Source of the DNA: Candidatus Accumulibacter affinis
GTDB lineage: Bacteria > Pseudomonadota > Gammaproteobacteria > Burkholderiales > Rhodocyclaceae
Reading direction: 5' to 3'
Assembly: GCA_016713625.1 (NCBI GenBank)
Contig: JADJOT010000002.1
Location: 62,001-126,000, forward strand
Length of the DNA stretch: 64,000 bases
The notes under the pieces are model-generated. The model saw nothing but the letters and a program-made list of their open reading frames with translations, searched no databases and had not been told where the DNA came from. This document shows, piece after piece, positions 44,835 through 54,964 of the stretch. The translations under genes and the position numbers were made by a program. Every line of letters begins with the position of its first letter. Within the stretch, counting starts at the first letter, position 1.

Positions 44835-45419
44835 ATGTTGGCAAGACCCGCGCTCGCTCTGGTCAATCACCTGTTGACCAGCGAGCCGTGGGCGCGCCAG
44901 CGCCTGGTCAGCTTTGCCGGCCGTACCGCTCGTCTGCAGTTCGGCGAGGACGCAGCCTGGCTGCTGCGGATCAGCGAAAACGGGCTGTTCGAGATTGCCG
45001 AGCCGGGTACGCCGGCAACGGTCAGCATCGGTCTACCCGATGATGCACCGGCGCGTGCGCTGATCGACAGCGCATCGCTCTTCTCTTCGGCGACAATCTC
45101 CGGTTCTGCCGATCTCGCGGAGACGCTGGGTTTTGTGGTTCGCAACCTGCGCTGGGACGCCGAGCACGACCTGTCGCGATTGTTTGGCGACGTACTGGCC
45201 AGGCGCGGACTGCAGCTGGCCAAGGACCTGGCACGCTGGCAAATCCACGGCGTCGGCAAGCTGGCGCTTGGTGTCGCGGAGTATCTGACCGAAGAAGACG
45301 CTGCCATCGCGCGCCGCCGGGACGTCGAAAGCTTCTGCACCGAGGTGGACGCACTGCGCGACGACCTTGCCCGCTTTGAAAAGAGGCTTGGGCGGGCCGA
45401 AGTCGCCTGGAAGCACTAG
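44835..45419 (+). CDS. ubiJ: Ubiquinone biosynthesis accessory factor UbiJ
   Basis: 194 residues. The SCP2-type lipid-binding N-terminus (NHLLTSEPWARQRLVSFAG and TARLQFGEDAAWLLRI) and C-terminal helix-rich part (DLARWQIHGVGKLALGVAEYLTEE, VDALRDDLARFEKRL) are typical of UbiJ, which organises the soluble Ubi complex with UbiK. It lies 5 nt after the Tim44-like gene. ubiB, often next, is absent; the gene is followed by a terminator and the convergent atp operon. Confidence 0.9.
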   Translation: MLARPALALVNHLLTSEPWARQRLVSFAGRTARLQFGEDAAWLLRISENGLFEIAEPGTPATVSIGLPDDAPARALIDSASLFSSATISGSADLAETLGFVVRNLRWDAEHDLSRLFGDVLARRGLQLAKDLARWQIHGVGKLALGVAEYLTEEDAAIARRRDVESFCTEVDALRDDLARFEKRLGRAEVAWKH

Positions 45420-45442
45420 TCACACACCTGAGCGAATGAAAA

Positions 45443-45468
45443 AAAGGCAGCCTCGGAAGGCTGCCTTT
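45443..45468 (-). terminator. Rho-independent terminator of the atp operon
   Basis: A perfect 10-bp stem AAAGGCAGCC/GGCTGCCTTT with loop TCGGAA. On the minus strand, the transcript from atpC, it is followed by TTTTTTCATTC. On the plus strand it lies just after ubiJ, so it may stop both convergent transcripts. Confidence 0.85.
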
Positions 45469-45492
45469 GGTTGGCGCGACGACCACAATCCA

Positions 45493-45915
45493 TCAGTGCC
45501 GATTGCGCAGCCTCTTGATCGCCTGCAACTGCGCCACCGCCTGCGCCAGCTCGGCCTCGGCCGTTGCCAGACCAACGTCCGAACTGCGATCCTTGAGCGC
45601 TTCTTCAGCCCGCCGTTTGGCCTCCATCGCCTTGGCCTCGTCGAGGTCGTGCGCACGAATCGCCGTGTCGGCGAGAACGGTGATCAACGCCGGCTGTACT
45701 TCCAGCATTCCGCCAGATACATAGACCATCTCATACTCATCGCGGTCGGGAATCTTCAGGCGGACCGTTCCCGGCTTGATGCGGGTCAGCAGCGGCGTGT
45801 GCCGCGGATAGATTCCGAGTTCGCCGGCCTCGCCCGGAAAGACTGCGAAGTCCGTCTCGCCGGAAAAGATCAACTCCTCCGCACTGACGACATTAACATG
45901 TACTCGAATTGCCAT
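45493..45915 (-). CDS. atpC: ATP synthase F1 epsilon subunit
   Basis: 140 residues. N-terminal beta-sandwich with HVNVVSAEELIFSGETDFAVFPGEAGELGIYPRHTPLL and the C-terminal helical hairpin (EAKAMEAKRRAEEALKDR onward) that can inhibit ATP hydrolysis. The ATG at 45915 has AAGGGAAA upstream. It is separated from atpD by about 195 bp, far more than the other gaps of the operon, because a repeat copy and a G/C block are inserted there. Confidence 0.96.
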   Translation of the reverse strand: MAIRVHVNVVSAEELIFSGETDFAVFPGEAGELGIYPRHTPLLTRIKPGTVRLKIPDRDEYEMVYVSGGMLEVQPALITVLADTAIRAHDLDEAKAMEAKRRAEEALKDRSSDVGLATAEAELAQAVAQLQAIKRLRNRH

Positions 45916-46000
45916 GGTTTTTCCCTTGCTGGGTCGTATCCCGGGCGCTGGTGGCGCCCCGCGGATACGGCGTTTTCTCCTGCTCCGCTTTAATGCAAAG

Positions 46001-47510
<1,510 letters not shown>

Positions 47511-47547
47511 CGTCGTATCCCTAATCAATAAACAAACTATGCCGTGG

Positions 47548-48411
47548 TCAGACAGCCGCTGCGCCGCCGACGATCTCTGAAATCTCCTGGGTAATCGCGG
47601 CCTGGCGCGCCTTGTTGTAAATCAGCTTGAGCTCGCCGATCACATTCTTGGCGTTATCCGAAGCCGATTTCATGGCGACCATGCGTGCGCTCTGTTCGGA
47701 AGCCATGTTCTCGGCAACCGACTGGTAGATCATCGCCTCGACATAGCGCACCAGAAGATCATCGATGACCGTCTTGGCGTCAGGCTCATAGAGGTAGTCC
47801 CAGCGGTTTTCCCCACCGCCGACGAGATCCCCGGACAGCGGCAGCAACTGATAAAGCGTCGGCTCCTGCTTCATCGTGTTGATGAAACGGGTGAAGGCGA
47901 TGTAAAGAACGTCGATCTCGCCTTTGATGTAGGCGTCCAGCTGAACCTTGACCGGGCCGATGAGTTTTTCCAGGTGCGGCGTATCGCCTATTCCAGTCAG
48001 TTGCGATACGATGTTGGCACCGGCGCGCTGCATGAAACCCAGACTCTTGTTGCCGATTGCCGTTACCCGCAGCTTCTTGCCTTCGGCATCCCACTCTTTC
48101 ATCTTCGCCAGCGCGAGACGCAGAACGTTGGTGTTCAGGCCGCCGCAGAGTCCCTTGTCAGAGGTAACCGTGATCAAGCCGATCGCTTTCACCTGCTCAC
48201 GTACCGTCAGGAAAGGATGACGGTAGTCAGTCAAGGCGTGCGAGAGGTTGCCGGCGACCAGGCGAATCTTCTCGCCATAAGGCCGGGCAGCTCGCATCCT
48301 GTCCTGCGCCTTGCGCATTTTTGATGCGGCGACCATCTGCATCGCCTTGGTGATCTTGGCCGTACTCTCGACGCTCTTGATCTTGTTGCGGATTTCCTTG
48401 CCGCTAGGCAT
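47548..48411 (-). CDS. atpG: ATP synthase F1 gamma subunit
   Basis: 287 residues. The central stalk that rotates inside the alpha3beta3 ring. N-terminal EIRNKIKSVESTAKITKAMQMVA and C-terminal MVAMKSASDNAKNVIGEL and YNKARQAAITQEISEIVGGA helices are the long coiled coil. It lies between atpA and atpD with 21-nt and 37-nt gaps. Confidence 0.98.
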   Translation of the reverse strand: MPSGKEIRNKIKSVESTAKITKAMQMVAASKMRKAQDRMRAARPYGEKIRLVAGNLSHALTDYRHPFLTVREQVKAIGLITVTSDKGLCGGLNTNVLRLALAKMKEWDAEGKKLRVTAIGNKSLGFMQRAGANIVSQLTGIGDTPHLEKLIGPVKVQLDAYIKGEIDVLYIAFTRFINTMKQEPTLYQLLPLSGDLVGGGENRWDYLYEPDAKTVIDDLLVRYVEAMIYQSVAENMASEQSARMVAMKSASDNAKNVIGELKLIYNKARQAAITQEISEIVGGAAAV

Positions 48412-48432
48412 GGCAATCTCCTCGATCGATCA

Positions 48433-49971
48433 TCAGGCCAGCGTGGCCTTGAACTCCTCAATCGCCTTGGTGAGCTTTTGCTCACCGTCAGCGTCGAGAT
48501 CCTTGGTTGTTTCGATCTTGCTGATGAGGTCGGCGTATTTCTGCTTGATGAAGCCCTGCATCTGCTTCTCGACAGCCAGTGCCTTCTTGACCTCGACATC
48601 ATCGAAGAGACCCTTGTTCACCGCCAGCAGGGTGATCGCCATTTCGGAGATGGCCATTGGCGAGTACTGCGGCTGCTTCATCAGTTCGGTCACCAGACGT
48701 CCACGATCAAGCTGTTTGCGGGTCGCTTCGTCCAGGTCAGACGCGAACTGCGAAAACGCGGCGAGTTCGCGATACTGGGCAAGCGCCAGTCGGACGCCAC
48801 CACCGAGCTTCTTGATGACCTTGGTCTGGGCAGCACCACCGACGCGCGAGACGGAGATACCGGCATCCATGGCCGGACGAACACCCGCATTGAACAGATC
48901 GGTATCGAGGAAGATCTGACCGTCGGTAATCGAGATGACGTTGGTCGGAACAAACGCCGAGACGTCACCCGCCTGTGTCTCGATGATCGGCAGGGCCGTC
49001 AGCGAGCCGGTCTTGCCTTTGACTTCGCCGTTGGTAAACTTCTCGACCCATTCCTCGGAAACGCGAGCCGCACGCTCAAGCAGGCGCGAGTGGAGGTAAA
49101 ACACGTCGCCCGGGTAGGCTTCACGTCCCGGCGGACGGCGAAGCAGCAATGAAACCTGGCGATAGGCCCATGCCTGCTTGGTCAGGTCGTCGTAGATGAT
49201 CAGCGCATCCTGGCCGCGATCGCGGAAGTACTCGCCCATGGTGCAACCGGAGTACGGCGCGATGTACTGCAGCGCAGCCGTTTCCGAAGCAGTGGCGGCA
49301 ACGACGATGGTGTATTCCATGGCGCCGTTCTCTTCGAGCTTGCGGACGACGTTGGCGACTGTCGATGCCTTCTGGCCAACCGCAACGTAGATGCAGATCA
49401 GGTCCTGGCCCTTCTGGTTGATGATCGTATCCACAGCGACAGCGGTCTTGCCGGTCTGGCGGTCGCCAATGATCAGTTCACGCTGGCCACGACCAATTGG
49501 CACCATCGCATCGATGGATTTGAGACCGGTCTGCACAGGTTGCGAAACCGACTTGCGCCAGATGACGCCGGGTGCAACTTTCTCGATCTTGTCGGTCAGC
49601 TTGTTGTTTACCGGACCTTTGCCGTCGATCGGCTGGCCAAGTGAATTCACCACCCGGCCGAGGAGTTCCGGACCAACGGGAACTTCGAGGATGCGGCCGG
49701 TTGTCTTGACGGTATCGCCTTCGCTGATCTGGTCGTATTCACCGAGAACCACCGCGCCAACCGAGTCGCGGTCGAGGTTCAAGGCCATGCCGAAAGTGTT
49801 GCCCGGAAACTCGAGCATTTCGCCCTGCATGGCGTCGGTCAGACCGTAGACACGGCAGATACCATCGGTCACCGAAACGACGGTGCCCTGGGTGCGCAGA
49901 TCGGCGCTGATCGCAAGATTCTCGATCTTGCTCTTGATCAGTTCGCTGATTTCGGAAGGATTCAACTGCAT
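48433..49971 (-). CDS. atpA: ATP synthase F1 alpha subunit
   Basis: 512 residues. The regulatory nucleotide-binding subunit. Walker A GDRQTGKTAVAVDTI, the arginine-finger region SVSRVGGAAQTKVIKK, VYGLTDAMQGEMLEFPG and LLLRRPPGREAYPGDVFY are all present. Full length and uninterrupted. The start MQLNPSEISELIK matches betaproteobacterial homologues. Confidence 0.98.
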   Translation of the reverse strand: MQLNPSEISELIKSKIENLAISADLRTQGTVVSVTDGICRVYGLTDAMQGEMLEFPGNTFGMALNLDRDSVGAVVLGEYDQISEGDTVKTTGRILEVPVGPELLGRVVNSLGQPIDGKGPVNNKLTDKIEKVAPGVIWRKSVSQPVQTGLKSIDAMVPIGRGQRELIIGDRQTGKTAVAVDTIINQKGQDLICIYVAVGQKASTVANVVRKLEENGAMEYTIVVAATASETAALQYIAPYSGCTMGEYFRDRGQDALIIYDDLTKQAWAYRQVSLLLRRPPGREAYPGDVFYLHSRLLERAARVSEEWVEKFTNGEVKGKTGSLTALPIIETQAGDVSAFVPTNVISITDGQIFLDTDLFNAGVRPAMDAGISVSRVGGAAQTKVIKKLGGGVRLALAQYRELAAFSQFASDLDEATRKQLDRGRLVTELMKQPQYSPMAISEMAITLLAVNKGLFDDVEVKKALAVEKQMQGFIKQKYADLISKIETTKDLDADGEQKLTKAIEEFKATLA

Positions 49972-49981
49972 GGAAATTCTC

Positions 49982-50518
49982 CTAGTTCTTGAGCGCTAAC
50001 CTCAGGCTCTCCAGTTGTCCGCGTACGGAGGTATCGAGAACCTGGTCGCCAACCACAATCTTGACGCCGCCGATCAGTGATTGATCGACGACCACTTCGG
50101 CAGTCAGCCGGGTATTAAAGCGCGCTTCCAGGTCCTCGATCAGAGCCTTGCGCTGCTTGTCGTCAACTGGAAAGGCGCTGTAGATTGTGGCTTCCTTGAC
50201 GCCTTCCTGGGCCGCTTTCAGCTCCTCGAAGAGCTCCGCAATCTCTGGCAAGGCGGAAAGCCGCTCATTGGTGGCGAGGACGTCGATCAGATTGGCTTCG
50301 CCGCCTTCCTGCACCTTGCCGACCAGCGACTTGAAGAGCGCGCTCTTCTGCGTGGCGGACAATTCGGGGTTGCCGATGCACGAACGCATCTGCTTATCCG
50401 CGGCGATTGCAGAAAGTAGCGACAACCGCTCGGACCAGGCCGCCAGCGCCTTGTTTTCCAGCGCAATGCGGAAAACCGCTTCCGCGTAGGGGCGCGCGAT
50501 GGTAACGAGTTCGGCCAT
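49982..50518 (-). CDS. atpH: ATP synthase F1 delta subunit
   Basis: 178 residues. The OSCP-like subunit linking the peripheral stalk to F1. N-terminal TIARPYAEAVFRIALENKAL helical domain and C-terminal LIGGVKIVVGDQVLDTSVRGQLESL are family landmarks. The ATG at 50518 was chosen over a 14-residue longer frame that would overlap atpF. Gaps to the neighbours are 4 and 10 nt. Confidence 0.97.
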   Translation of the reverse strand: MAELVTIARPYAEAVFRIALENKALAAWSERLSLLSAIAADKQMRSCIGNPELSATQKSALFKSLVGKVQEGGEANLIDVLATNERLSALPEIAELFEELKAAQEGVKEATIYSAFPVDDKQRKALIEDLEARFNTRLTAEVVVDQSLIGGVKIVVGDQVLDTSVRGQLESLRLALKN

Positions 50519-50522
50519 GGTC

Positions 50523-50993
50523 TTAGAGTTCCTGTTTGAGCGCGACCAGCATTTCGGCATGCGCCTTGGCGTCGACTTCGCGCTTCAGGATGCGCTCGGC
50601 GCCGGCCACGGCCAGATCAGCGACCCGGTCACGCAGTTCGGCGCGGGCCTGCTCCAGCAGTTGGGCGATTTCGGCTTTCGACGCGACGACCACCTTGTCG
50701 GCTTCGACCTTCGCCGTCAGCTTCGCCTCTTCGACCATCTGCGCACCGCGTTTTTCTGCCGCAGCGATCACTTCGGCAGCCTTCGCCTTGGCATCGCGCA
50801 GGGCGTCTGCGGAGCGCTTCGCGGCCAGTTCCAGCTCATTCTTTCCGCGCTCGCCCGCAGCCAGCCCGTCAGCGATCAGTTTCTGGCGATCAGCCATGGC
50901 TTTTGCCAGGGGTGGCCAGACGTATTTCATGGTAATCCAGATGAAGACGCCGAACCAGATCGCTTCGCCTATCAACGTTGCGTTGATGTTCAC
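50523..50993 (-). CDS. atpF: ATP synthase F0 subunit b
   Basis: 156 residues. One N-terminal membrane helix (ATLIGEAIWFGVFIWITMKYVW) and a long charged, Ala-rich coiled coil forming the peripheral stalk (KAKAAEVIAAAEKRGAQMVEEA, LEQARAELRDRVADLAVAGAERILKREVD region). Length equals that of E. coli subunit b, and there is no b' paralogue. Confidence 0.97.
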   Translation of the reverse strand: MNINATLIGEAIWFGVFIWITMKYVWPPLAKAMADRQKLIADGLAAGERGKNELELAAKRSADALRDAKAKAAEVIAAAEKRGAQMVEEAKLTAKVEADKVVVASKAEIAQLLEQARAELRDRVADLAVAGAERILKREVDAKAHAEMLVALKQEL

Positions 50994-51033
50994 GCTAACC
51001 TCCTGTTAAGAGTTAGTCCGCAAGGAGAAGCGA

Positions 51034-51303
51034 TCAGCCCTTGACGACGGCAATGAAGGGGTTCGCAAAAAGCATGAACAGCGCGATACCGACACCGATC
51101 ATGGTGACCGCGTCGAGCAGACCGGCAACGATGAACATCTTGACCTGGAGAGTCGGAATCATTTCCGGCTGGCGAGCAGCGCCTTCGAGGAAGCGGCCAC
51201 CGAGCAGACCAAAACCGATAGCGGTACCAAGAGCACCCGCACCGATCAGGATGGCGACGGCGATGGCGGTGTTACCAAGCAACATTGACAGAGCGGCTTC
51301 CAT
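51034..51303 (-). CDS. atpE: ATP synthase F0 subunit c
   Basis: 89 residues, two membrane helices. The loop RQPE (residues 44-47) contacts the central stalk; the proton-binding carboxylate is Asp64 in VAGLLDAVTMIG. The polar residues that mark sodium-binding c subunits are not seen, so proton coupling is expected. It starts 40 nt upstream of atpF. Confidence 0.98.
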   Translation of the reverse strand: MEAALSMLLGNTAIAVAILIGAGALGTAIGFGLLGGRFLEGAARQPEMIPTLQVKMFIVAGLLDAVTMIGVGIALFMLFANPFIAVVKG

Positions 51304-51384
51304 TTGTTTCTCCTAGTAAGACATGCTAAATGGGTTAAACAAAGACAACGTGAATCAAACTTTCAAGCGGACCGGGGCCTGCCA

Positions 51385-52155
51385 CTAACCGTGCGACTCA
51401 CTGGCCATCGACATATAGACGATGGTGAGCATCATGAACACGAAGGCCTGCAGGGTGATGATCAGGATATGGAACAGTGCCCAGGGCAAGGCCAATGGCA
51501 ACTGCCACAAGCCGAGCAGAGCAATCAGGATGAACACCATCTCACCGGCGTACATGTTGCCGAACAGACGCAGGGAGAGAGAGATCGGCTTCGCGACGTC
51601 TTCGATCAAGCGGAAGAGGAGATTCACTGGCGCCAGCTTGGCGCCGAACGGCACCGTGAACACCTCGTGCATGAAACCGCCAAACCCCTTCACCTTGAAG
51701 CCCATGACGATCATCATCACGAAAACGGTCAGCGACATGCCGAAAGTCAAATTTGGATCGGTGGTCGGCACCGACTTGAAGAAATGCACCCCACCCATGC
51801 TCAGGACCCAGGGGATGAAATCGACCGGGATCAGGTCCATCGCATTCATCAGCAGGACCCAGACGAAGATGGTGATCGCCAATGGCGTGATCAGCGGGCT
51901 CTTGCCGTGGTAGGTATCCTTGACCTGCTGATCGATGAACGAAACCAGCATTTCGACGAAACTCTGCATCTTTCCCGGAACACCGGAGGTCGCTTTGCTG
52001 GCCAACTTGGCCATCCCCACGAACCCAAACAGGCCAATAAGACCGGAGACGATCAGGGTGTCCAGGTGAACAGTCCAGAAACCGTGACCGACGGTCAGGT
52101 TGGTCAGGTGGTGGACAATGTAACCACTCGTCGTTAACGCTTCGCCCGAAGCCAT
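51385..52155 (-). CDS. atpB: ATP synthase F0 subunit a
   Basis: 256 residues with five or six membrane helices. The proton half-channels with the essential Arg lie in AKPISLSLRLFGNMYAGEMVF; MNAMDLIPVDFIP and FVMMIVMGFKVKGFGGFMHEV are conserved. The ATG at 52155 has AGGGGGAAT upstream. Its gap to atpI is 17 nt. Confidence 0.97.
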   Translation of the reverse strand: MASGEALTTSGYIVHHLTNLTVGHGFWTVHLDTLIVSGLIGLFGFVGMAKLASKATSGVPGKMQSFVEMLVSFIDQQVKDTYHGKSPLITPLAITIFVWVLLMNAMDLIPVDFIPWVLSMGGVHFFKSVPTTDPNLTFGMSLTVFVMMIVMGFKVKGFGGFMHEVFTVPFGAKLAPVNLLFRLIEDVAKPISLSLRLFGNMYAGEMVFILIALLGLWQLPLALPWALFHILIITLQAFVFMMLTIVYMSMASESHG

Positions 52156-52172
52156 ATATTCCCCCTGTTCGA

Positions 52173-52535
52173 CTATTGCTGCCTGAGCAGCGCCATCCAA
52201 TAAACGACAACCGTTGCAGTGTAGGCCAGGAAGAGCGGCAAGGCTGCAAGCTGTGCGTAACTCTTGAAGACCACGGTGAACAGCAAAAGGGTCACCGCAA
52301 ACTTGTACCCTTCGCCAGCCACCTGGCCCTGGAATGCCTTGCGTGCATCACTGCCTGCCTGTCCCGATGACCGCAAGGCCCGCCATGCATAGGCAAACGC
52401 GCTGGCCATGGCAATACCGCCACCGAGGAGAGCAGAAAGCGCAGCGTTGAACCCCAAAGTCATCCCTGCTATCAACCCCGCCGCCAAAGTGACCATCAAC
52501 TGGCAGCGGAGGACCCAGCGGACCTGAGGATGCAC
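52173..52535 (-). CDS. atpI: ATP synthase assembly protein AtpI
   Basis: 120 residues with four hydrophobic segments (VTLAAGLIAGMTLGFNAALSALLGGGIAM, then FAVTLLLFTVVF and FLAYTATVVVYWMALL). It is first gene of the atp operon and helps c-ring assembly or Mg2+ supply. A GTG at 52535 is preferred because GGAGGGG lies 6 nt upstream; the longer ATG-started frame from 52595 is possible but has a non-homologous head. Confidence 0.88.
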   Translation of the reverse strand: MHPQVRWVLRCQLMVTLAAGLIAGMTLGFNAALSALLGGGIAMASAFAYAWRALRSSGQAGSDARKAFQGQVAGEGYKFAVTLLLFTVVFKSYAQLAALPLFLAYTATVVVYWMALLRQQ

Positions 52536-52643
52536 AGCTAGCCCCTCCAAAACATGCGGAGGATACCAGACTCGTGGGGAGGAATCAAACCGCAAGTGCA
52601 GAAAAGTTTGAATTCCTCGACAGGATCAGCGCTGTAGGGCGAG

Positions 52644-52657
52644 TCAGACACGTCTGA
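52644..52657. promoter_or_regulatory. 14-bp perfect palindrome between parB and atpI
   Basis: TCAGACACGTCTGA: 6-bp arms TCAGAC/GTCTGA around AC. It lies in the only gap between the parB stop and the atpI start, where the atp promoter would be. It does not match the parS consensus and has no T tract, so it is listed as a possible operator or mRNA hairpin. Confidence 0.25.
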
Positions 52658-52680
52658 AAAGCCGTCTACGGTGCGCTGCA

Positions 52681-53520
52681 TCAATGACGCAGGCGCTCTA
52701 GAATACCTTCCAGTTGATCGAGATCTCCGAACTCGATCAGCACCTTGCCCGACCCGCGCTTAGTGGCACGGATGGCCACCTGCGCCCCGAGCAGATCGGC
52801 CAGTTCGTCCTGCAGACGCAGGACATCGCGATCCGGCCGGACCACGGTCACCTCCACTGGCGGTCGCAGGGCGTACTGAACCAGCCGCTCGGTTTCGCGC
52901 ACCGACAAGCCTTTCTGCACTACCCGCTGCGCCAACTGGACCTGCAGCGCGCCTGCCAGAGGAAGAAGCGCCCGCGCGTGACCCATATCGATTTCCGCGC
53001 GCATCAGCAGTTCCTGGACCGGTGCGGCGAGCTGCAACAGACGCAGCAGATTCGATGCGGCTGGCCGCGATCGCCCTACGGCATCCGCCGCCTGCTGATG
53101 GGTCATCGAGAACTCGTCGATCAGTCGCTGCAGGCCAAGCGCCTCTTCGAGCGGGTTGAGGTTTTCGCGCTGAATGTTTTCGATCAAGGCCATCGCCAGC
53201 GCGGCCTCGTCCGGAATTTCCCGGATCAGGGTGGACACCTCGGTCAAGCCGGCCATCTGCGCCGCTCGCCAGCGCCGCTCGCCAGCAATGATTTCGTAAC
53301 GATCGTCGCTGACCGGCCGGACGAGAATCGGCTGCATCAGTCCCTGGACGCGGATCGATGCCGCCAGCTCTTCGAGCGAAGCGCTGTCCATGTGCGTGCG
53401 CGGCTGGTATTTGCCCGGCTGAATCTGGCCTACCGGCAACGCTCGCTGCTGCTCCCGGTTCTGCGCGTCATTGCCCGCCAGCAAGGCGTCGAGGCCGCGG
53501 CCCAGCCCTTTCGGCTTCAT
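52681..53520 (-). CDS. parB: Chromosome-partitioning protein ParB
   Basis: 279 residues. It binds parS sites and, as a CTP switch, spreads to form the origin-segregation complex. Landmarks: GLGRGLDALLAG at the start, QPRTHMDSASLEELAASI, the CTPase/arginine motif AGERRWRAAQMAGL, the helix-turn-helix in MTHQQAADAVGRSRPAASNLLRLLQL, and a C-terminal dimer domain. It overlaps parA by 4 nt. Confidence 0.97.
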   Translation of the reverse strand: MKPKGLGRGLDALLAGNDAQNREQQRALPVGQIQPGKYQPRTHMDSASLEELAASIRVQGLMQPILVRPVSDDRYEIIAGERRWRAAQMAGLTEVSTLIREIPDEAALAMALIENIQRENLNPLEEALGLQRLIDEFSMTHQQAADAVGRSRPAASNLLRLLQLAAPVQELLMRAEIDMGHARALLPLAGALQVQLAQRVVQKGLSVRETERLVQYALRPPVEVTVVRPDRDVLRLQDELADLLGAQVAIRATKRGSGKVLIEFGDLDQLEGILERLRH

Positions 53521-54320
53521 GGTTGTGCTCCGAGCGCGACCGGTCCGGCGCCGACCTTACCGGCATGCCGATCGAGAATCTCCAGCGCCAGCTGCAGATA
53601 GGCCTGCGCACCCTTGGAGCTGCGGTCGAAGGCGATCGCCGGCTTGCCATAGGACGGTGCCTCGGCCAGGCGCACATTGCGGGGGATGATCGTCCGATAC
53701 ACCTTCTCGCCGAAATGACTTTCGAGTTCGCGGGAAACCTGCTGGGTCAGCGTTGAGCGTGCGTCAAACATGGTCCGCAGCAAACCCTCGATCTCGAGCA
53801 CCGGATTCAGCTTGGCGCGCACCTTCTTCAGAGTCGCGACGAGGTCGGTCAGGCCTTCCAGCGCATAGTATTCGCATTGCATCGGGATGATCACCCGATC
53901 GGCGGCGACGAGTCCGTTGACCGTCAACAGGTTCAGCGCCGGCGGACAATCCATGAGGATGAAGTCATAGTTGCCACGGATCCCGGCCAGCGCGTCGCGC
54001 AGGCGATATTCGCGCTGCCCGAGGTCGATCAGGTCGATCTCGGCGCCGGCCAGTTCACGATTCGCCGGCAGCAGGTCGAAACCGAACTCGGTGCTCAGGC
54101 AGCTATCGGCCATCGTCGCACGGCCGATCAGAATCTGGTAAACCGTCGGCATCGCCTCGCGCTTGACGATCCCGCAACCGGTGGTCGCGTTACCCTGTGG
54201 ATCGAGGTCGACGAGCAACACCCGCTGGCCGAATTCCGCAAGGCAGGCCGAGAGATTAACGGCCGTGGTCGTCTTGCCGACGCCCCCCTTCTGGTTGGTT
54301 ACCGCGAGTATTCTTGCCAA
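53517..54320 (-). CDS. parA: Chromosome-partitioning ATPase ParA (Soj)
   Basis: 267 residues. A deviant Walker-type ATPase that moves ParB-parS complexes. Walker A is KGGVGKTTTAVNLSA at residues 11-25; Walker A' VLLVDLDPQGNATTG and FILMDCPPALN follow. The N-terminus lacks the extra HTH of plasmid ParAs, fitting a chromosomal Soj. It is 14 nt after rsmG. Confidence 0.97.
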   Translation of the reverse strand: MARILAVTNQKGGVGKTTTAVNLSACLAEFGQRVLLVDLDPQGNATTGCGIVKREAMPTVYQILIGRATMADSCLSTEFGFDLLPANRELAGAEIDLIDLGQREYRLRDALAGIRGNYDFILMDCPPALNLLTVNGLVAADRVIIPMQCEYYALEGLTDLVATLKKVRAKLNPVLEIEGLLRTMFDARSTLTQQVSRELESHFGEKVYRTIIPRNVRLAEAPSYGKPAIAFDRSSKGAQAYLQLALEILDRHAGKVGAGPVALGAQP

Positions 54321-54334
54321 GTCGATTCTCCCCT

Positions 54335-54964
54335 CTATGCCGCCCGGCTGCTCATCACCACCAGATGTCGCGCCGCTGCGACACCCGGAACGTTCAGCGG
54401 ATGCACCGCATCCACCCCGACATCCGACGGCAGATGGGCCAGCTCGTCGTGTGGCCAGAGACCTTTCATGGCCAGCCAGTGCCCGTCTTCCTGGAGCAGG
54501 TGGCGGGACAGCTTCACCAGCTCGGCCAGATCGGAAAAGGCACGCGCCGTGATCGCCGCAAATCTCGCCGGTGGGCAGTACGCTTCGACGCGGCCGCAGT
54601 GTACGGCCATATTCACCAGGCCCAACTCAATGGCCGCCTGCTGCAGGAATGCCGTCTTCTTCGAATTGCTGTCGAGGACGACCACCCGCAGTTCCGGGCG
54701 GGCGATGGCCAGGGGGATTCCGGGCATGCCGCCACCGCTGCCAACGTCGAGCAGCGTGGTCCTATCGACAAAGGGCAGGAGAACCAGAGAGTCGAGCAGA
54801 TGATGGCTGATCGCCAGCGATGGATCCTCGATTGCCGTCAGACGGTAGGTTCTGTTCCACTTGGCCAGCAAGGCTGCGTAAACAAGCAGCCTCTTCTGCG
54901 CAACAACCGGCAGGTCAACACCGAGGAGGCCCAGTCCCTGGGCGAGTTGAGCTTCCGGGCTCAT
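54335..54964 (-). CDS. rsmG: 16S rRNA m7G527 methyltransferase RsmG
   Basis: 209 residues. It methylates G527 of 16S rRNA (gidB). Landmarks: KWNRTYRLTAIEDP, HLLDSLVLLPF, the SAM loop LLDVGSGGGMPGIPLAI, VLDSNSKKTAFLQQA and ITARAFSDLAELV. The start overlaps the mnmG stop by 4 nt. Confidence 0.97.
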   Translation of the reverse strand: MSPEAQLAQGLGLLGVDLPVVAQKRLLVYAALLAKWNRTYRLTAIEDPSLAISHHLLDSLVLLPFVDRTTLLDVGSGGGMPGIPLAIARPELRVVVLDSNSKKTAFLQQAAIELGLVNMAVHCGRVEAYCPPARFAAITARAFSDLAELVKLSRHLLQEDGHWLAMKGLWPHDELAHLPSDVGVDAVHPLNVPGVAAARHLVVMSSRAA